Source of the DNA: Candidatus Omnitrophota bacterium
GTDB taxonomy: Bacteria > Omnitrophota > Gorgyraeia > Duberdicusellales > 4484-171
NCBI GenBank assembly: GCA_018818105.1
Contig: JAHISK010000130.1
Coordinates: 1 to 58,822 of the forward strand
Length of the DNA: 58,822 nucleotides
Direction of reading: 5' to 3'
The notes under the pieces were generated by a model. It was given only the letters and a program-made list of their open reading frames with translations. It was not told where the DNA came from and did not search any database. The position numbers and the translations under genes are program-made. This document shows positions 1-7,718 of the stretch, piece by piece (the stretch's first letter is position 1; each line of letters begins with the position of its first letter).

Positions 1-141
1 ATAATCAAAGCAAAAGATATAATTGTTAGATTGATAAAGTTTTCCATCCGGACATGCAGACTAGCATAAAAGAAATTTCCGTCATCTCTTTACAATGCGA
101 AGGGTTATATATGTTATCGCGACCTATTTAAGAAAGAACCG
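1..141. repeat. Partial copy of the 47.3/55.1 kb dispersed repeat
   Basis: Bases 1-40 match 55184-55223 exactly or nearly so. After a ~41-nt stretch missing from that copy, bases 81-141 match 55231-55290 again with a few substitutions. The extra stretch holds a CCATCCGGACAT word that is also present in the 47.3 kb copy. The element is cut by the window edge, so its left inverted repeat cannot be seen. Confidence 0.75.
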
Positions 142-359
142 AAAATGACTTATCTATGATAGTTTTTCTGTACGCAAGAAATCAAGAGGAATAGATAAAC
201 GATTTAATGAAGTTACGCTACTGCCATCGCTCCAGCCGAATAACGCTTCCATCCGAACTCGTTTTATTTTCCTTTGGCTCTAACCCATAGTGTGTCTGCA
301 ACACACTAATCACTTTATCAGAATAGATTTTATTAATCAAGGTAGGCGATAAAAATATT
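142..359. other. Intergenic stretch without a recognised gene
   Basis: No convincing gene is seen. On the minus strand a frame is open from about 356 down to a stop at 218-220 (about 46 codons, reading ..INKIYSDKVISVLQTHYGL..). It has no start codon context and I do not recognise it. It could be the C-terminal remnant of a lost gene. Confidence 0.4.
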
Positions 360-388
360 CAGGCCTGTTACAAAAATTAACAGGCCTG
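360..388 (-). terminator. Rho-independent terminator after the HEAT-like gene
   Basis: This is a perfect 11-bp inverted repeat (CAGGCCTGTTA / TAACAGGCCTG) with a 7-nt loop. On the minus strand it is followed by AATATTTTT. It lies about 57 nt after the stop of the gene at 446-1183, the right place and orientation for its intrinsic terminator. Confidence 0.8.
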
Positions 389-445
389 AATTCAATCATC
401 GTAATACTTCAGCCGCTTAGAGATATTAAGTACCAGCGGCGGTTT

Positions 446-1183
446 TCAGTTAACTGTTCTGGTATGTAAAAAATCTAAATGTAGCCGATCTCCTATGCTT
501 GTACTGCCGCCGCCCCAACCAGATAGCGAATTCACTAAATCGGCTTTCTTTATTTCTTCTTCTAAGTCCCTATCACAATAATCCTCATACCCTTTTACTT
601 TTTCTGGCATTGACTTTATATTCTTTTTAAACTCTTCATTATTTCTAAAGTTCTTATTTTTATATAACCTCACAAGCCCCCTATATGATTCAACTGCATG
701 CCACCAATCATAACCACTGCCGCTTTTTTTATCGTTATACTCAGTAATAACGTTCTCAAGAAAATCTCTAATACCCAACACTTCTTTTAACGATAGTTTT
801 TTATTCCTCCCTATCTCTCCCAAAGCGTATGCTGCATGCTTACGCGCGTCCGAATTTACACTTAAATCGTCTACCACTTCTTCTAATTCAGGGACTGCCT
901 TTATTCCTAATCCTACAAGATACATAAAAGCATCCTGCCTATGCGCTGTACCAGGATCTTGAATGCCGTCTAATTGAATTATATAGCCTCTGACTTTTGT
1001 AGCTATTAAAGAAATATCTTTCGGGATTTCTGCCTGCGCGATAACCATAGGTTCAAAGGGCTCAAAATTCATGCTATCCCACGCCCAAACCTGACTAACC
1101 ACCGCCAACACCATGACTAAACCAATTATTACACTTATTCCTTTTCCCCATACTTTAATTAATTTTTTTGTAGCTAAACTCAT
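446..1183 (-). CDS. Secreted HEAT-repeat-like hypothetical protein
   Basis: The protein has 245 aa. The N-terminus has a basic stretch (KKLIKVWGK) and a hydrophobic core at about residues 16-32 ending near VWAWD, consistent with a signal peptide, so it probably acts in the periplasm or outside the cell. Residues ~85-130 contain a HEAT-like helical pair (a KAVPELEEVV helix, then ARKHAAYALGEIG). The C-terminal third is rich in charged residues and ends in a glycine-rich tail without recognised motif. An AGGAGGG-like Shine-Dalgarno (reverse of ccctcctt) lies about 6 nt before the ATG. An intrinsic terminator follows at 360-388. It appears monocistronic. No specific function can be assigned; a scaffold role would be only a guess from the HEAT-like segment. 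Confidence 0.6.
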   Translation of the reverse strand: MSLATKKLIKVWGKGISVIIGLVMVLAVVSQVWAWDSMNFEPFEPMVIAQAEIPKDISLIATKVRGYIIQLDGIQDPGTAHRQDAFMYLVGLGIKAVPELEEVVDDLSVNSDARKHAAYALGEIGRNKKLSLKEVLGIRDFLENVITEYNDKKSGSGYDWWHAVESYRGLVRLYKNKNFRNNEEFKKNIKSMPEKVKGYEDYCDRDLEEEIKKADLVNSLSGWGGGSTSIGDRLHLDFLHTRTVN

Positions 1184-1233
1184 ATGCCCTCCTTGGTATA
1201 ATTAGATATCACTGCACTTTGTTAAAAAATAAA

Positions 1234-1449
1234 TTAAGCTAATATTAACTTATGACATTTTGGCTCGGGTATAGCATCTCCAAATTCTTTTGCTGTTTTT
1301 ATCCAAAGCTCAATAGCATCGCTAATATTTTTCAGAGCTATCTGCTGAGTTTGCCCATGAGCCATACAGCCTGGTAATTCAGGGACTTCTGCGATATAGG
1401 CATTATCTTCATTGCTCCAATATAAAATAATTTCATATTTATTCTTCAT
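1234..1449 (-). CDS. hicB: HicB-family antitoxin
   Basis: The protein has 71 aa. The partial RNase-H-like HicB fold is recognisable: an opening strand (YEIILYWSNEDNAYIAEVPELPGC), then a helix with ALKNISDAIELWI. The xVPELPGCxxxG motif is diagnostic of the family. HicB proteins bind and neutralise HicA and often carry a DNA-binding domain. This one is short and has none visible. Its start overlaps the hicA stop by 4 nt (ATGA), and its GGAGGT Shine-Dalgarno lies inside the last hicA codons, so translation is coupled. Here hicA precedes hicB, the reverse of the pairs at 55.6-56.6 kb. Confidence 0.88.
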   Translation of the reverse strand: MKNKYEIILYWSNEDNAYIAEVPELPGCMAHGQTQQIALKNISDAIELWIKTAKEFGDAIPEPKCHKLILA

Positions 1450-1703
1450 ATAATTCTACCTCCAAGCTTATATTTTAATATTACCACTCTAACTTGTTTT
1501 ACTTGATAAGGTTTAGCTTTACTACCATCTCTTTGAAGATTTATTTTTTCTTCAATTCCTTTTTTCCTAAAGATATAATGACTGCCTTTTTTCCTCAAAT
1601 CAAAGCCTAATTTGATTAATAATTGACATAAATCAGTAAACCCAATATTAGCATCTGATGTCCCATGTAATATTTGTAATATTACTTTTTTATATTTTCC
1701 CAT
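1446..1703 (-). CDS. hicA: HicA-family mRNA interferase toxin
   Basis: The protein has 85 aa. HicA toxins are small dsRBD-fold RNases whose catalytic histidine sits in a G-S-H motif. Here GSHYIFRKK lies at residues ~40-48, preceded by the typical LLIKLGFDLRKK helix. The C-terminal part (YQVKQVRVVILKY) fits the last helix of the fold. About 25 residues precede the usual HicA start, so the N-terminus may be extended. It is the first gene of a two-gene toxin-antitoxin operon with hicB, overlapping it by 4 nt. It appears intact and probably active. Confidence 0.85.
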   Translation of the reverse strand: MGKYKKVILQILHGTSDANIGFTDLCQLLIKLGFDLRKKGSHYIFRKKGIEEKINLQRDGSKAKPYQVKQVRVVILKYKLGGRII

Positions 1704-1735
1704 AGGCTTTTATTTTATATTCTATTTCGATGAAG

Positions 1736-2350
1736 TCAATAATATTTTCTAGACACAAATCGGCTATCTTTAATATAAAACCGTAAAGGTAAATCTTTTG
1801 ATTTTGCGGCGTATTCAACGCCTACCCTTTTTGTCTTAACAATATTAAACTTCTTAAGAGGTCCTCTGGCGACAAAAAAATCCCGAGAACAAATACTTTT
1901 ACCTAAAAATTGCTTGTTTATGCCAAAAGCTTGCGTCCACCGGCAAGGCCCAGCAGTTAACTTTTTCAAATCTTCGCCCCCTCCCCGGTTTCGCTTCATG
2001 ACGTCTATCCCCTCTATAGGCTCCAACGCTCTTATAAAAACAGCTTGAGGTACGTCTTTTTTAGAAACAACAATATTAAAACAATAGAACTTACCGTAAA
2101 TAAGATACACATAAATTATTCCGCCGGCATGATACATAATTTTATTGCGCGCGGTAATTTTTCCGCCGAAACTATGAGAAGCATCATCATCTAGTCCCAA
2201 ATAACTTTCGGTTTCAACTATTTTACCAATTAATATCTTTTTTTTGTCCTTTACAACTAAAAAATCTCCTAATAAATTCTGGGCGACATACTCGGGAGGA
2301 CGCTGAAAAAAACGCTCGTTTCTCTTTCTCTTGTTTAATTCTGATATCAT
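1736..2350 (-). CDS. DNA-3-methyladenine glycosylase (AAG/Mpg family)
   Basis: The protein has 204 aa, a normal length for the family. It would remove 3-methyladenine and other alkylated purines from DNA in base-excision repair. Visible hallmarks are: an N-terminal FFQRPPEYVAQNLLGDFLV; the catalytic-region GKIVETESYLGLDDDASHSFGG with the conserved Glu of the VETE(A/S)Y motif; the YVYLIYGKFYCFNIV core; and QAVFIRALEPIEG followed by LTAGPCRWTQAFGI. It starts at the ATG at 2350. The reading frame is complete. It follows the metal-transport genes but is separated from them by 91 nt, and sits 33 nt upstream of hicA. Confidence 0.93.
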   Translation of the reverse strand: MISELNKRKRNERFFQRPPEYVAQNLLGDFLVVKDKKKILIGKIVETESYLGLDDDASHSFGGKITARNKIMYHAGGIIYVYLIYGKFYCFNIVVSKKDVPQAVFIRALEPIEGIDVMKRNRGGGEDLKKLTAGPCRWTQAFGINKQFLGKSICSRDFFVARGPLKKFNIVKTKRVGVEYAAKSKDLPLRFYIKDSRFVSRKYY

Positions 2351-2441
2351 TGGTCTTTATAACGGGAGAGTTACCCCTCGAACATACTCGGGATTTCCTT
2401 CGGTCACAAACCCTCCCCTACATATTTTCACTAGCTACTAT

Positions 2442-2789
2442 TTATATTTCTTCCCAACTTTCTAAATAATCATCTTTAAAAAACAGCATTAACTTCCTAC
2501 TTTTATAAACCCAGCAATCATACCCTTCTACGGTTTTCTCTCGCTTATCCGGCAAACCCATCTTTTTAACAATTTCATCTTTGGTATCACGAACAATAAA
2601 ATACAGGCCATCATTAGCACTATAATAATCTCTTCCTTCCTGATATCCTTCGCCCATTTCCTGCTTAACTCGCAACCCACAGGAACCGTTCTCTCTATAA
2701 GTATAATCTCTCATTTTCACACACCCCACACTGCCCACAAAACACAAAACACTAAACACTAAACACTTCCTCCATTGCCCCTTCTTCAT
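2442..2789 (-). CDS. Small lipoprotein with BamE/SmpA-like domain
   Basis: The protein has about 115 aa. A signal peptide (KKGQWRK then a hydrophobic stretch) ends in a lipobox-like SVGC, giving a predicted lipidated Cys near residue 23. The C-terminal half (IVKKMGLPDKRE...YDCWVYKSRKLMLFFKDDYLESW) resembles the beta-alpha-beta unit of SmpA/BamE-like lipoproteins. The ATG at 2789 is preferred over an upstream GTG because a GGGGGTG Shine-Dalgarno fits it. The DNA for the signal peptide is an iterated (A/T)GTGTTT-like word repeat, so the hydrophobic core seems to derive from low-complexity sequence. It follows feoB by 2 nt. A link to iron uptake is not shown. Confidence 0.6.
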   Translation of the reverse strand: MKKGQWRKCLVFSVLCFVGSVGCVKMRDYTYRENGSCGLRVKQEMGEGYQEGRDYYSANDGLYFIVRDTKDEIVKKMGLPDKREKTVEGYDCWVYKSRKLMLFFKDDYLESWEEI

Positions 2790-2791
2790 AA

Positions 2792-4513
2792 TCACACCCC
2801 CAATAATGAAAGAATCATATTTAAAATAAACCCTGCCACAACTGTCGTGCTAATCATAATAAGAACTGATTTAGCCATATCCTTGATCCCTAATTCCTTC
2901 ATTAAAACAACAAACGTTGCCGCGCAAGGAAAATATATTGATAAAATAGTAGCGCCCACGATCAACTGTTTTAATGAAAGACTTAACGGACGTAACATCC
3001 CAACAGCAACATCTTTTCTTAAAAACCCAACAATCAAAGCCCCAATTACTTCCTTAGGAAGTCCCCATAAATTAGTTACTATGGGAGCGAATATATTAGC
3101 AAAAAAATCAATAACCTTAAAGAAATAAAGGACATTAATAAACAAAATACCCACTAAGACCAAAGGAATCGCTTCCTTTAGGAACCAGCTTATTCGCATC
3201 CATAACTTCTTAAAAATACTTCTAAGATGCGGGATTCGGTAAGGCGGAATCTCTATTAAAATTTCAGGGCTTTGTCCTTTCACAAATTTGTTCATTACAT
3301 TTCCCAAAATTTGCAATATACAAAAAAGCACAAAGAAAACAACAAATACGTACTGACTTCCAAATCTACCTAACACCCCAATAATCATCGCTGTCTGCGC
3401 CATACAGGGAACAGCTATCGCCATCAGCGTAGCGGCAATAAACTTTTCACGTTTTTCCTCAAACAATCTTACCGCTAACGCGCCAGGAACATTACACCCT
3501 AACCCTAAAATCATAGGAATAATCGCGTACCCATGCAGCCCTAACCGATGAAACAACCTGTCCGCCAATACTGCTAACCGCGGTAAATACCCCCAATCTT
3601 CAAGCAAACTTAAGATAAAATAAAAACTAAACACATACGGCAAAACCATAACCAAAGGAACATACAATCCCGTGGTAAGCAACCCAAATGACTGGCTATA
3701 ATCAACCGCTCCCTCTACCAGATTCCCAATAAAAACAGTATGAAAAAAAGAACCTTGTCGCAAAAATTCACTTAATTGTAATATTAAAGGATTATAGATA
3801 TTTTGAAAAAAAGGGTCAAAAATATAATTAATAAGGCCTTCTCCAATACTTCTCATTATAAAAAACGAAGCACTAATCACCCCTAACCCGATAATAAAAG
3901 AAAACGGCGGTTTTATGCTCAAATCCTGTAAAACATCTAAAAACGTATGATGACGATGATAAAGCTTCTGAGTGGTTTCAACGATATCACCAATTTCATT
4001 CCATAAAGGCTCCTTGGAATATTTTAGCGGTGACTGTTTAGCTTCGTTTATATTATAAACCAACTGGCTGATCCCCTCTCCCGTCAATCCGCAAGTAGCC
4101 ACAACAGGTATTCCCAATAACTCTTGTAATTTAACTACATCTATCTCTATACCTAAATGTTTTGTCTCATCCCACATATTCAAAACAACAATTATAGGTT
4201 TATTTACTTTTCGAATTAGTTCTAACGTCAAATATAAATTTCTTTCTAAATTCGTCGCGTCGATAACATTAATAATCAAATCCGCGTCTTCAACAATTTT
4301 TACGGCCACCTCTTCGGCTTTTGATGTCGCTTTAAGGCTATAGGTGCCGGGAACATCAATGATTTCTGCCTTTATGTTAAAAAACCGCATAAACCCTTTT
4401 TTAAATTCAACAGTTGTACCGGGATAATTAGACGCGATAACTTTAACCCCAGTAAGACGGGAAAAAATCACGCTTTTACCTACATTAGGATTTCCTATTA
4501 AAAGTGTCTTCAT
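2792..4513 (-). CDS. feoB: Ferrous iron transport protein B
   Basis: The protein has 573 aa, shorter than the usual 650-770. FeoB is the GTPase-coupled inner-membrane channel for Fe(II). The G domain is clear: G1 GNPNVGKS at 7-14, a G2 Thr in NYPGTT, G3 DVPG, and G4 NMWD at ~111-114. A GDI-like helical segment follows, then the gate membrane segments with repeated hydrophobic helices (e.g. VPLVMVLPYVFSFYFIL, IIPMILGLGCNVPG, with the conserved Cys before NVPG). The C-terminus ends in a long hydrophobic helix and lacks a cytoplasmic tail. It is in an operon with feoA (46 nt upstream) and the exporter-family gene. Confidence 0.95.
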   Translation of the reverse strand: MKTLLIGNPNVGKSVIFSRLTGVKVIASNYPGTTVEFKKGFMRFFNIKAEIIDVPGTYSLKATSKAEEVAVKIVEDADLIINVIDATNLERNLYLTLELIRKVNKPIIVVLNMWDETKHLGIEIDVVKLQELLGIPVVATCGLTGEGISQLVYNINEAKQSPLKYSKEPLWNEIGDIVETTQKLYHRHHTFLDVLQDLSIKPPFSFIIGLGVISASFFIMRSIGEGLINYIFDPFFQNIYNPLILQLSEFLRQGSFFHTVFIGNLVEGAVDYSQSFGLLTTGLYVPLVMVLPYVFSFYFILSLLEDWGYLPRLAVLADRLFHRLGLHGYAIIPMILGLGCNVPGALAVRLFEEKREKFIAATLMAIAVPCMAQTAMIIGVLGRFGSQYVFVVFFVLFCILQILGNVMNKFVKGQSPEILIEIPPYRIPHLRSIFKKLWMRISWFLKEAIPLVLVGILFINVLYFFKVIDFFANIFAPIVTNLWGLPKEVIGALIVGFLRKDVAVGMLRPLSLSLKQLIVGATILSIYFPCAATFVVLMKELGIKDMAKSVLIMISTTVVAGFILNMILSLLGV

Positions 4514-4548
4514 AATAAATATTAGACCAAAAATCTTTTTTCTAGTTT

Positions 4549-4585
4549 CTTTCTATGGACTATCGACTATGGTCTATGGACTTTT
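4549..4585. repeat. Short iterated word repeat (CTATGGACTATCGACTATGG)
   Basis: About 37 nt of near-tandem CTATGGACT / ATCGACT / ATGGTCT words, overlapping the 3' end of feoA. Similar words form a longer palindrome at 42862-42957. Confidence 0.6.
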
Positions 4586-4811
4586 CCACAGGTTCTACCA
4601 TTACTTTTGAAGCCATACCAACACCTAACGCAACCTGCGTACGGCCCATCGTCACAACTACCGGGCCTCGCCAGGAAGAACCAGTTATTTTCTTTACCAC
4701 CATACCTTCTTTTACCCCAAGATTATGTAAGCGGTCCTTTAAATTAGTTCCACCTTCCACACTAATCACCTTAGCAGAACTGCCTGTTGCTAATTTATCT
4801 AAACTAATCAT
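4560..4811 (-). CDS. feoA: Ferrous iron transport protein A
   Basis: The protein has 83 aa. This is an SH3-like FeoA domain: a start ISLDKLATGSSAKVISVEGG, then a DRLHNLGVKEGMVV helix-turn typical of the family, then VVTMGRTQVALGVGMASKVMV. FeoA is a small cytoplasmic partner of FeoB. The last codons (EKSIDHSR) are written in an iterated CTATGGACTATCGACTATGG-type DNA word that also occurs near 42.9 kb, so the C-terminal tail is repeat-derived. It lies between the exporter gene (13 nt) and feoB (46 nt). Confidence 0.93.
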   Translation of the reverse strand: MISLDKLATGSSAKVISVEGGTNLKDRLHNLGVKEGMVVKKITGSSWRGPVVVTMGRTQVALGVGMASKVMVEPVEKSIDHSR

Positions 4812-4823
4812 ACCCTTTTATAT

Positions 4824-5852
4824 TTATAATCCCATCAAATAAAGCCCATACCCAATAACCAACCCTATCGCGAGATTAAATAATTTCACCCAAATACTAG
4901 CTTTTACACTGTGCGAAAGTAAGGGGATTATACCATGTCCATCTTGGACTATACAAGAAGTAAATAACACCGAAAATGGGATTATACCCTTAAAAAACAT
5001 TATAACAAAAATCAAATGAGGCCCGCTATCCGGTATAATTCCTACCAAAGCGGCAATAAGCAACACATAAACCAGATGATTCTTTACAAACACCTCCAGA
5101 TTAAAAAATGTTGATCCTGTTTCTATTAATAAAAACGCGAAGAAACTCCATAACAATATTCGCCAAAGATGTTTTTTAACTATATGTTCCCATATATGCT
5201 CATGAAGATAGTGTTCTGAAACTGTCCCCACGATAAACAATGCTATGCTCATTAAAGACACAAAACTCCATCGTTCCCATCCCCACTCTTGTGGCCCTAA
5301 AGCACCGGTAATAAAGGTATAAAGAAAAAAAACAAATAACGCGATTAATAAAAATCGGCTAAATGATAATCTTTTCAAAACTGTAAATATTTCTTTTATT
5401 CCTAAAGAATATTGGTGATCTTCTACATGAATAGCGCAAGCCCCACAATCACAGGGATCCCGCCATTTAAACTTTTTCATCATTTTATCGACAATAAAAG
5501 CGCCGCAAACGCCCACGACAAATAATAAACCATGAATAATCAACGCTTTCTTAGGAAACAACCCAAACATAACAAAGGAAGCATCTCCGCTAGTAGCAAG
5601 CATTGCCGCGGCAAGCGCGCCAAAAGAAACTAATCCTCTCACATAAAACGAGACCACCATAAAAGCGCCTAAACATCCAGGAATCACACCCAGAAAAGAA
5701 GCAATAACATACTGACGAAATCTGCCCCCCTTTATAACCCCTGTTAACCTCCCCGCGGTTAAAACATTCATATAATCAATAAGCATCATCATCACAAACA
5801 CAAACGACGTTACCATCAACCCATGATTGAAACTATGACTTATTATTTCCAT
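4824..5852 (-). CDS. Putative manganese/heavy-metal exporter (10-TM, ArsP_2-like family)
   Basis: The protein has 342 aa with about ten hydrophobic segments. It fits the family annotated as putative 10TM heavy-metal exporter or putative manganese transporter. Family-like signatures seen are the HSFNHGLMVTSFVFVMMMLIDYMNV start, FLGVIPGCLGAF, LATSGDASFVM, the histidine/cysteine cluster DPCDCGACAIHVEDH in the central loop, and the second inverted half GIIPDSGPHLIFV ... SCIVQDGHG. The Cys/His loop (about residues 133-147) and the repeated Pro/Gly motifs could bind metal. It is the first gene of an operon with feoA and feoB, arguing for a role in divalent metal balance. The substrate is inferred. 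Confidence 0.75.
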   Translation of the reverse strand: MEIISHSFNHGLMVTSFVFVMMMLIDYMNVLTAGRLTGVIKGGRFRQYVIASFLGVIPGCLGAFMVVSFYVRGLVSFGALAAAMLATSGDASFVMFGLFPKKALIIHGLLFVVGVCGAFIVDKMMKKFKWRDPCDCGACAIHVEDHQYSLGIKEIFTVLKRLSFSRFLLIALFVFFLYTFITGALGPQEWGWERWSFVSLMSIALFIVGTVSEHYLHEHIWEHIVKKHLWRILLWSFFAFLLIETGSTFFNLEVFVKNHLVYVLLIAALVGIIPDSGPHLIFVIMFFKGIIPFSVLFTSCIVQDGHGIIPLLSHSVKASIWVKLFNLAIGLVIGYGLYLMGL

Positions 5853-5875
5853 ATACCATCCTCCCTATCAATTAT

Positions 5876-6030
5876 CAGCTTCTGCAAAAAATAAACAATA
5901 GACAAAATCCAAATTACAAACAATACACAAATTCAAATATACAATTTACAAATAAAGAAATTCTTCGGGTTTTATTGTATATTTTATCCCTTTGTCTATT
6001 GTTTATTGTAATTTGTGATTTTCATATAAA
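5876..6030. repeat. Imperfect palindromic intergenic repeat (family P1)
   Basis: The left half is made of CAAATTACAAACAATACACAAATT-like words and the right half of their reverse complement (TTTGTCTATTGTTTATTGTAATTTGTG). The two can pair into a long interrupted hairpin. It fills the gap between yggS and the exporter gene. It belongs with the longer copies at 28.4, 45.0, 50.4 and 58.4 kb. Confidence 0.65.
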
Positions 6031-6041
6031 TTTCAACAGTA

Positions 6042-6692
6042 TCATCTAGATCCAAAAATCGCTGTTCCCACCCGTACAATATTAGCGCCTTCCTGATACG
6101 CGACTTTATAGGTATCACTCATACCCATAGATAAATATTTACAATCGGCGTTTGTTTGTTTTATTCTATCAAAAATATCTTTAGTCACCTTAAAAAAAGA
6201 CCTAATATCTTCGGGATTATCAACAGACGGACCCATAGTCATTAATCCCATAAAATTCAAATTCTTAAACCCAAGAATTTCCGCCACAAGGTCTTTTACA
6301 TTTTCTGGCAAAACACCCGCTTTCTGAGATTCGCAAGCAGAATTAACCTCAATTAAAACCGGCATTACTTTATTTATCTTTTTACATTCTTTATCTAACG
6401 CGGCCGCCAACTCAACCGAATCTAACGTCTCAATCATATCAAATATCTTAACTGCCGTCTTAGCCTTATTCTTCTGCAAATGGCCAATCAAATGCCATTT
6501 AACTTTACGCCCTAAAACATCAAATTTAGATTGAGCTTCCTGGACATAATTCTCTCCAACTATTCTTACGCCAGCCGCTATCACTTCTAAAATTTGAGAA
6601 ATATCTCTCTTTTTAGTAGCAACTTCTAATTCCACATCTCGCGGCAATTCTGATAGAATATTTTTTACATTATTTTTAATCATTTCTGGCAC
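6042..6692 (-). CDS. yggS: YggS/PLPBP-family pyridoxal-phosphate homeostasis protein
   Basis: The protein has 216 aa, close to the family norm of ~225. YggS/PROSC proteins bind PLP without a known catalytic activity and maintain vitamin B6 and amino-acid homeostasis in the cytoplasm. The PLP lysine is in the VATKKR segment (about residue 26). Other hallmarks are GVRIVGENYVQEAQSK, KWHLIGHLQKNKAK, MGLMTMGP, LSMGMSDTYKVAYQEGANIVRVGTAIFG. It follows the radical SAM gene by 3 nt and so is cotranscribed with it. A pilus or division context, common elsewhere for this family, is not seen here. Confidence 0.93.
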   Translation of the reverse strand: MPEMIKNNVKNILSELPRDVELEVATKKRDISQILEVIAAGVRIVGENYVQEAQSKFDVLGRKVKWHLIGHLQKNKAKTAVKIFDMIETLDSVELAAALDKECKKINKVMPVLIEVNSACESQKAGVLPENVKDLVAEILGFKNLNFMGLMTMGPSVDNPEDIRSFFKVTKDIFDRIKQTNADCKYLSMGMSDTYKVAYQEGANIVRVGTAIFGSR

Positions 6693-6695
6693 GAA

Positions 6696-7622
6696 TTAAT
6701 TATTACCAATGTAGTAACATTTTTTATTAACAACTTTCTCTTTTATTTTATTTTCTTTAATAAAATTGTTAACGCATATATTCACTTCTTTGACGTCTAA
6801 CCCTAAAGAGCCCACTAAATCATCTAATGTTGCTGGACGCCGCCTTAAATATTCCATAATCTTATCTTGAGCGTTAACCAAGCATTTCTTTTGTTCTTTG
6901 TTAAGAGATGACTCAGCGACTTCAATATTAGAATCAATTATTTCCTTTATTTTATCTATCTTCTCTTTACTCGATAGTTTTAACTTAATCGGCGCCGGTC
7001 TTACGGGAAGATTAAGCTGTATTTTATCCGGATTTACCTTATCGACTATTCTTTTAAACTCTTTAGCTTCTTTTATAGAATCATTTATATTGGCTAGAAT
7101 CATAATTTCCAACCAAATTTGGCCTTTAAACTCTTTTCGTAACGCGATTAACCCCTCAACTATTTTTTTAAAAGTAATTCCTTTAGCGGGACGATTTATT
7201 TCATGAAAAGTCTTAGCGCCAGCCGCGTCTAAAGACGGCACTATTAAATCGGCTTCCTTTAATTCTTTTCTAACATCTTTACGGTATAAAAGAGAAGAAT
7301 TAGTAATCACGCATATAGGATAACGATTTTTAGTGATTTTTTTTACAATCCGTATTAATTTATCTAAATCTTTATGCAACGTTGGTTCGCCTGAACCAGA
7401 AAAGGTTATATAATCAATTTTAGGCTGTTTTCGTAATATATCTTTAAGTTCTTTCTTAAACACGACTAAATCAACCTTAAAAAAACGACGCGCGGTCATA
7501 GTCGTAGTAACTCCTACTTGACAATAAAGACAATCAAAAGAACACACTTTTTTAGGGATTAAATCTACCCCTAAAGAAAACCCTAAGCGTCTTGATAAAA
7601 CTGGACCATAAAAGTAACTCAT
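6696..7622 (-). CDS. Radical SAM protein (COG0731-like) with C-terminal winged-helix-like domain
   Basis: The protein has 308 aa. The radical SAM cluster motif CSFDCLYCQ (Cx3Cx2C, near residue 27-35) follows a typical GPVLSRRLGFSLGVDLIP start. Further family features are TFSGSGEPTLH, VITNSSLL, and LDAAGAKTFHEINRP. This pattern matches the COG0731 group, which resembles wyosine-forming Fe-S oxidoreductases. The bacterial members have no firmly established substrate. The last ~65 residues (KIMEYLRRRPATLDDLVGSLGLD...) look like a winged helix. It is operonic with yggS. Confidence 0.82.
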   Translation of the reverse strand: MSYFYGPVLSRRLGFSLGVDLIPKKVCSFDCLYCQVGVTTTMTARRFFKVDLVVFKKELKDILRKQPKIDYITFSGSGEPTLHKDLDKLIRIVKKITKNRYPICVITNSSLLYRKDVRKELKEADLIVPSLDAAGAKTFHEINRPAKGITFKKIVEGLIALRKEFKGQIWLEIMILANINDSIKEAKEFKRIVDKVNPDKIQLNLPVRPAPIKLKLSSKEKIDKIKEIIDSNIEVAESSLNKEQKKCLVNAQDKIMEYLRRRPATLDDLVGSLGLDVKEVNICVNNFIKENKIKEKVVNKKCYYIGNN

Positions 7623-7718
7623 TAGGTTATTATATAATATTATTACCTTAATTTCATGTGTTTATTTTAGACCTATCAGGGACATCCTTACCTACTAACA
7701 GGAAAACAAAAATCTCCC

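Noticed and set aside
218..356. 46-codon minus-strand frame as a gene
   Set aside because: No start codon with a ribosome-binding site, and no recognisable family. It is kept only as a possible remnant.
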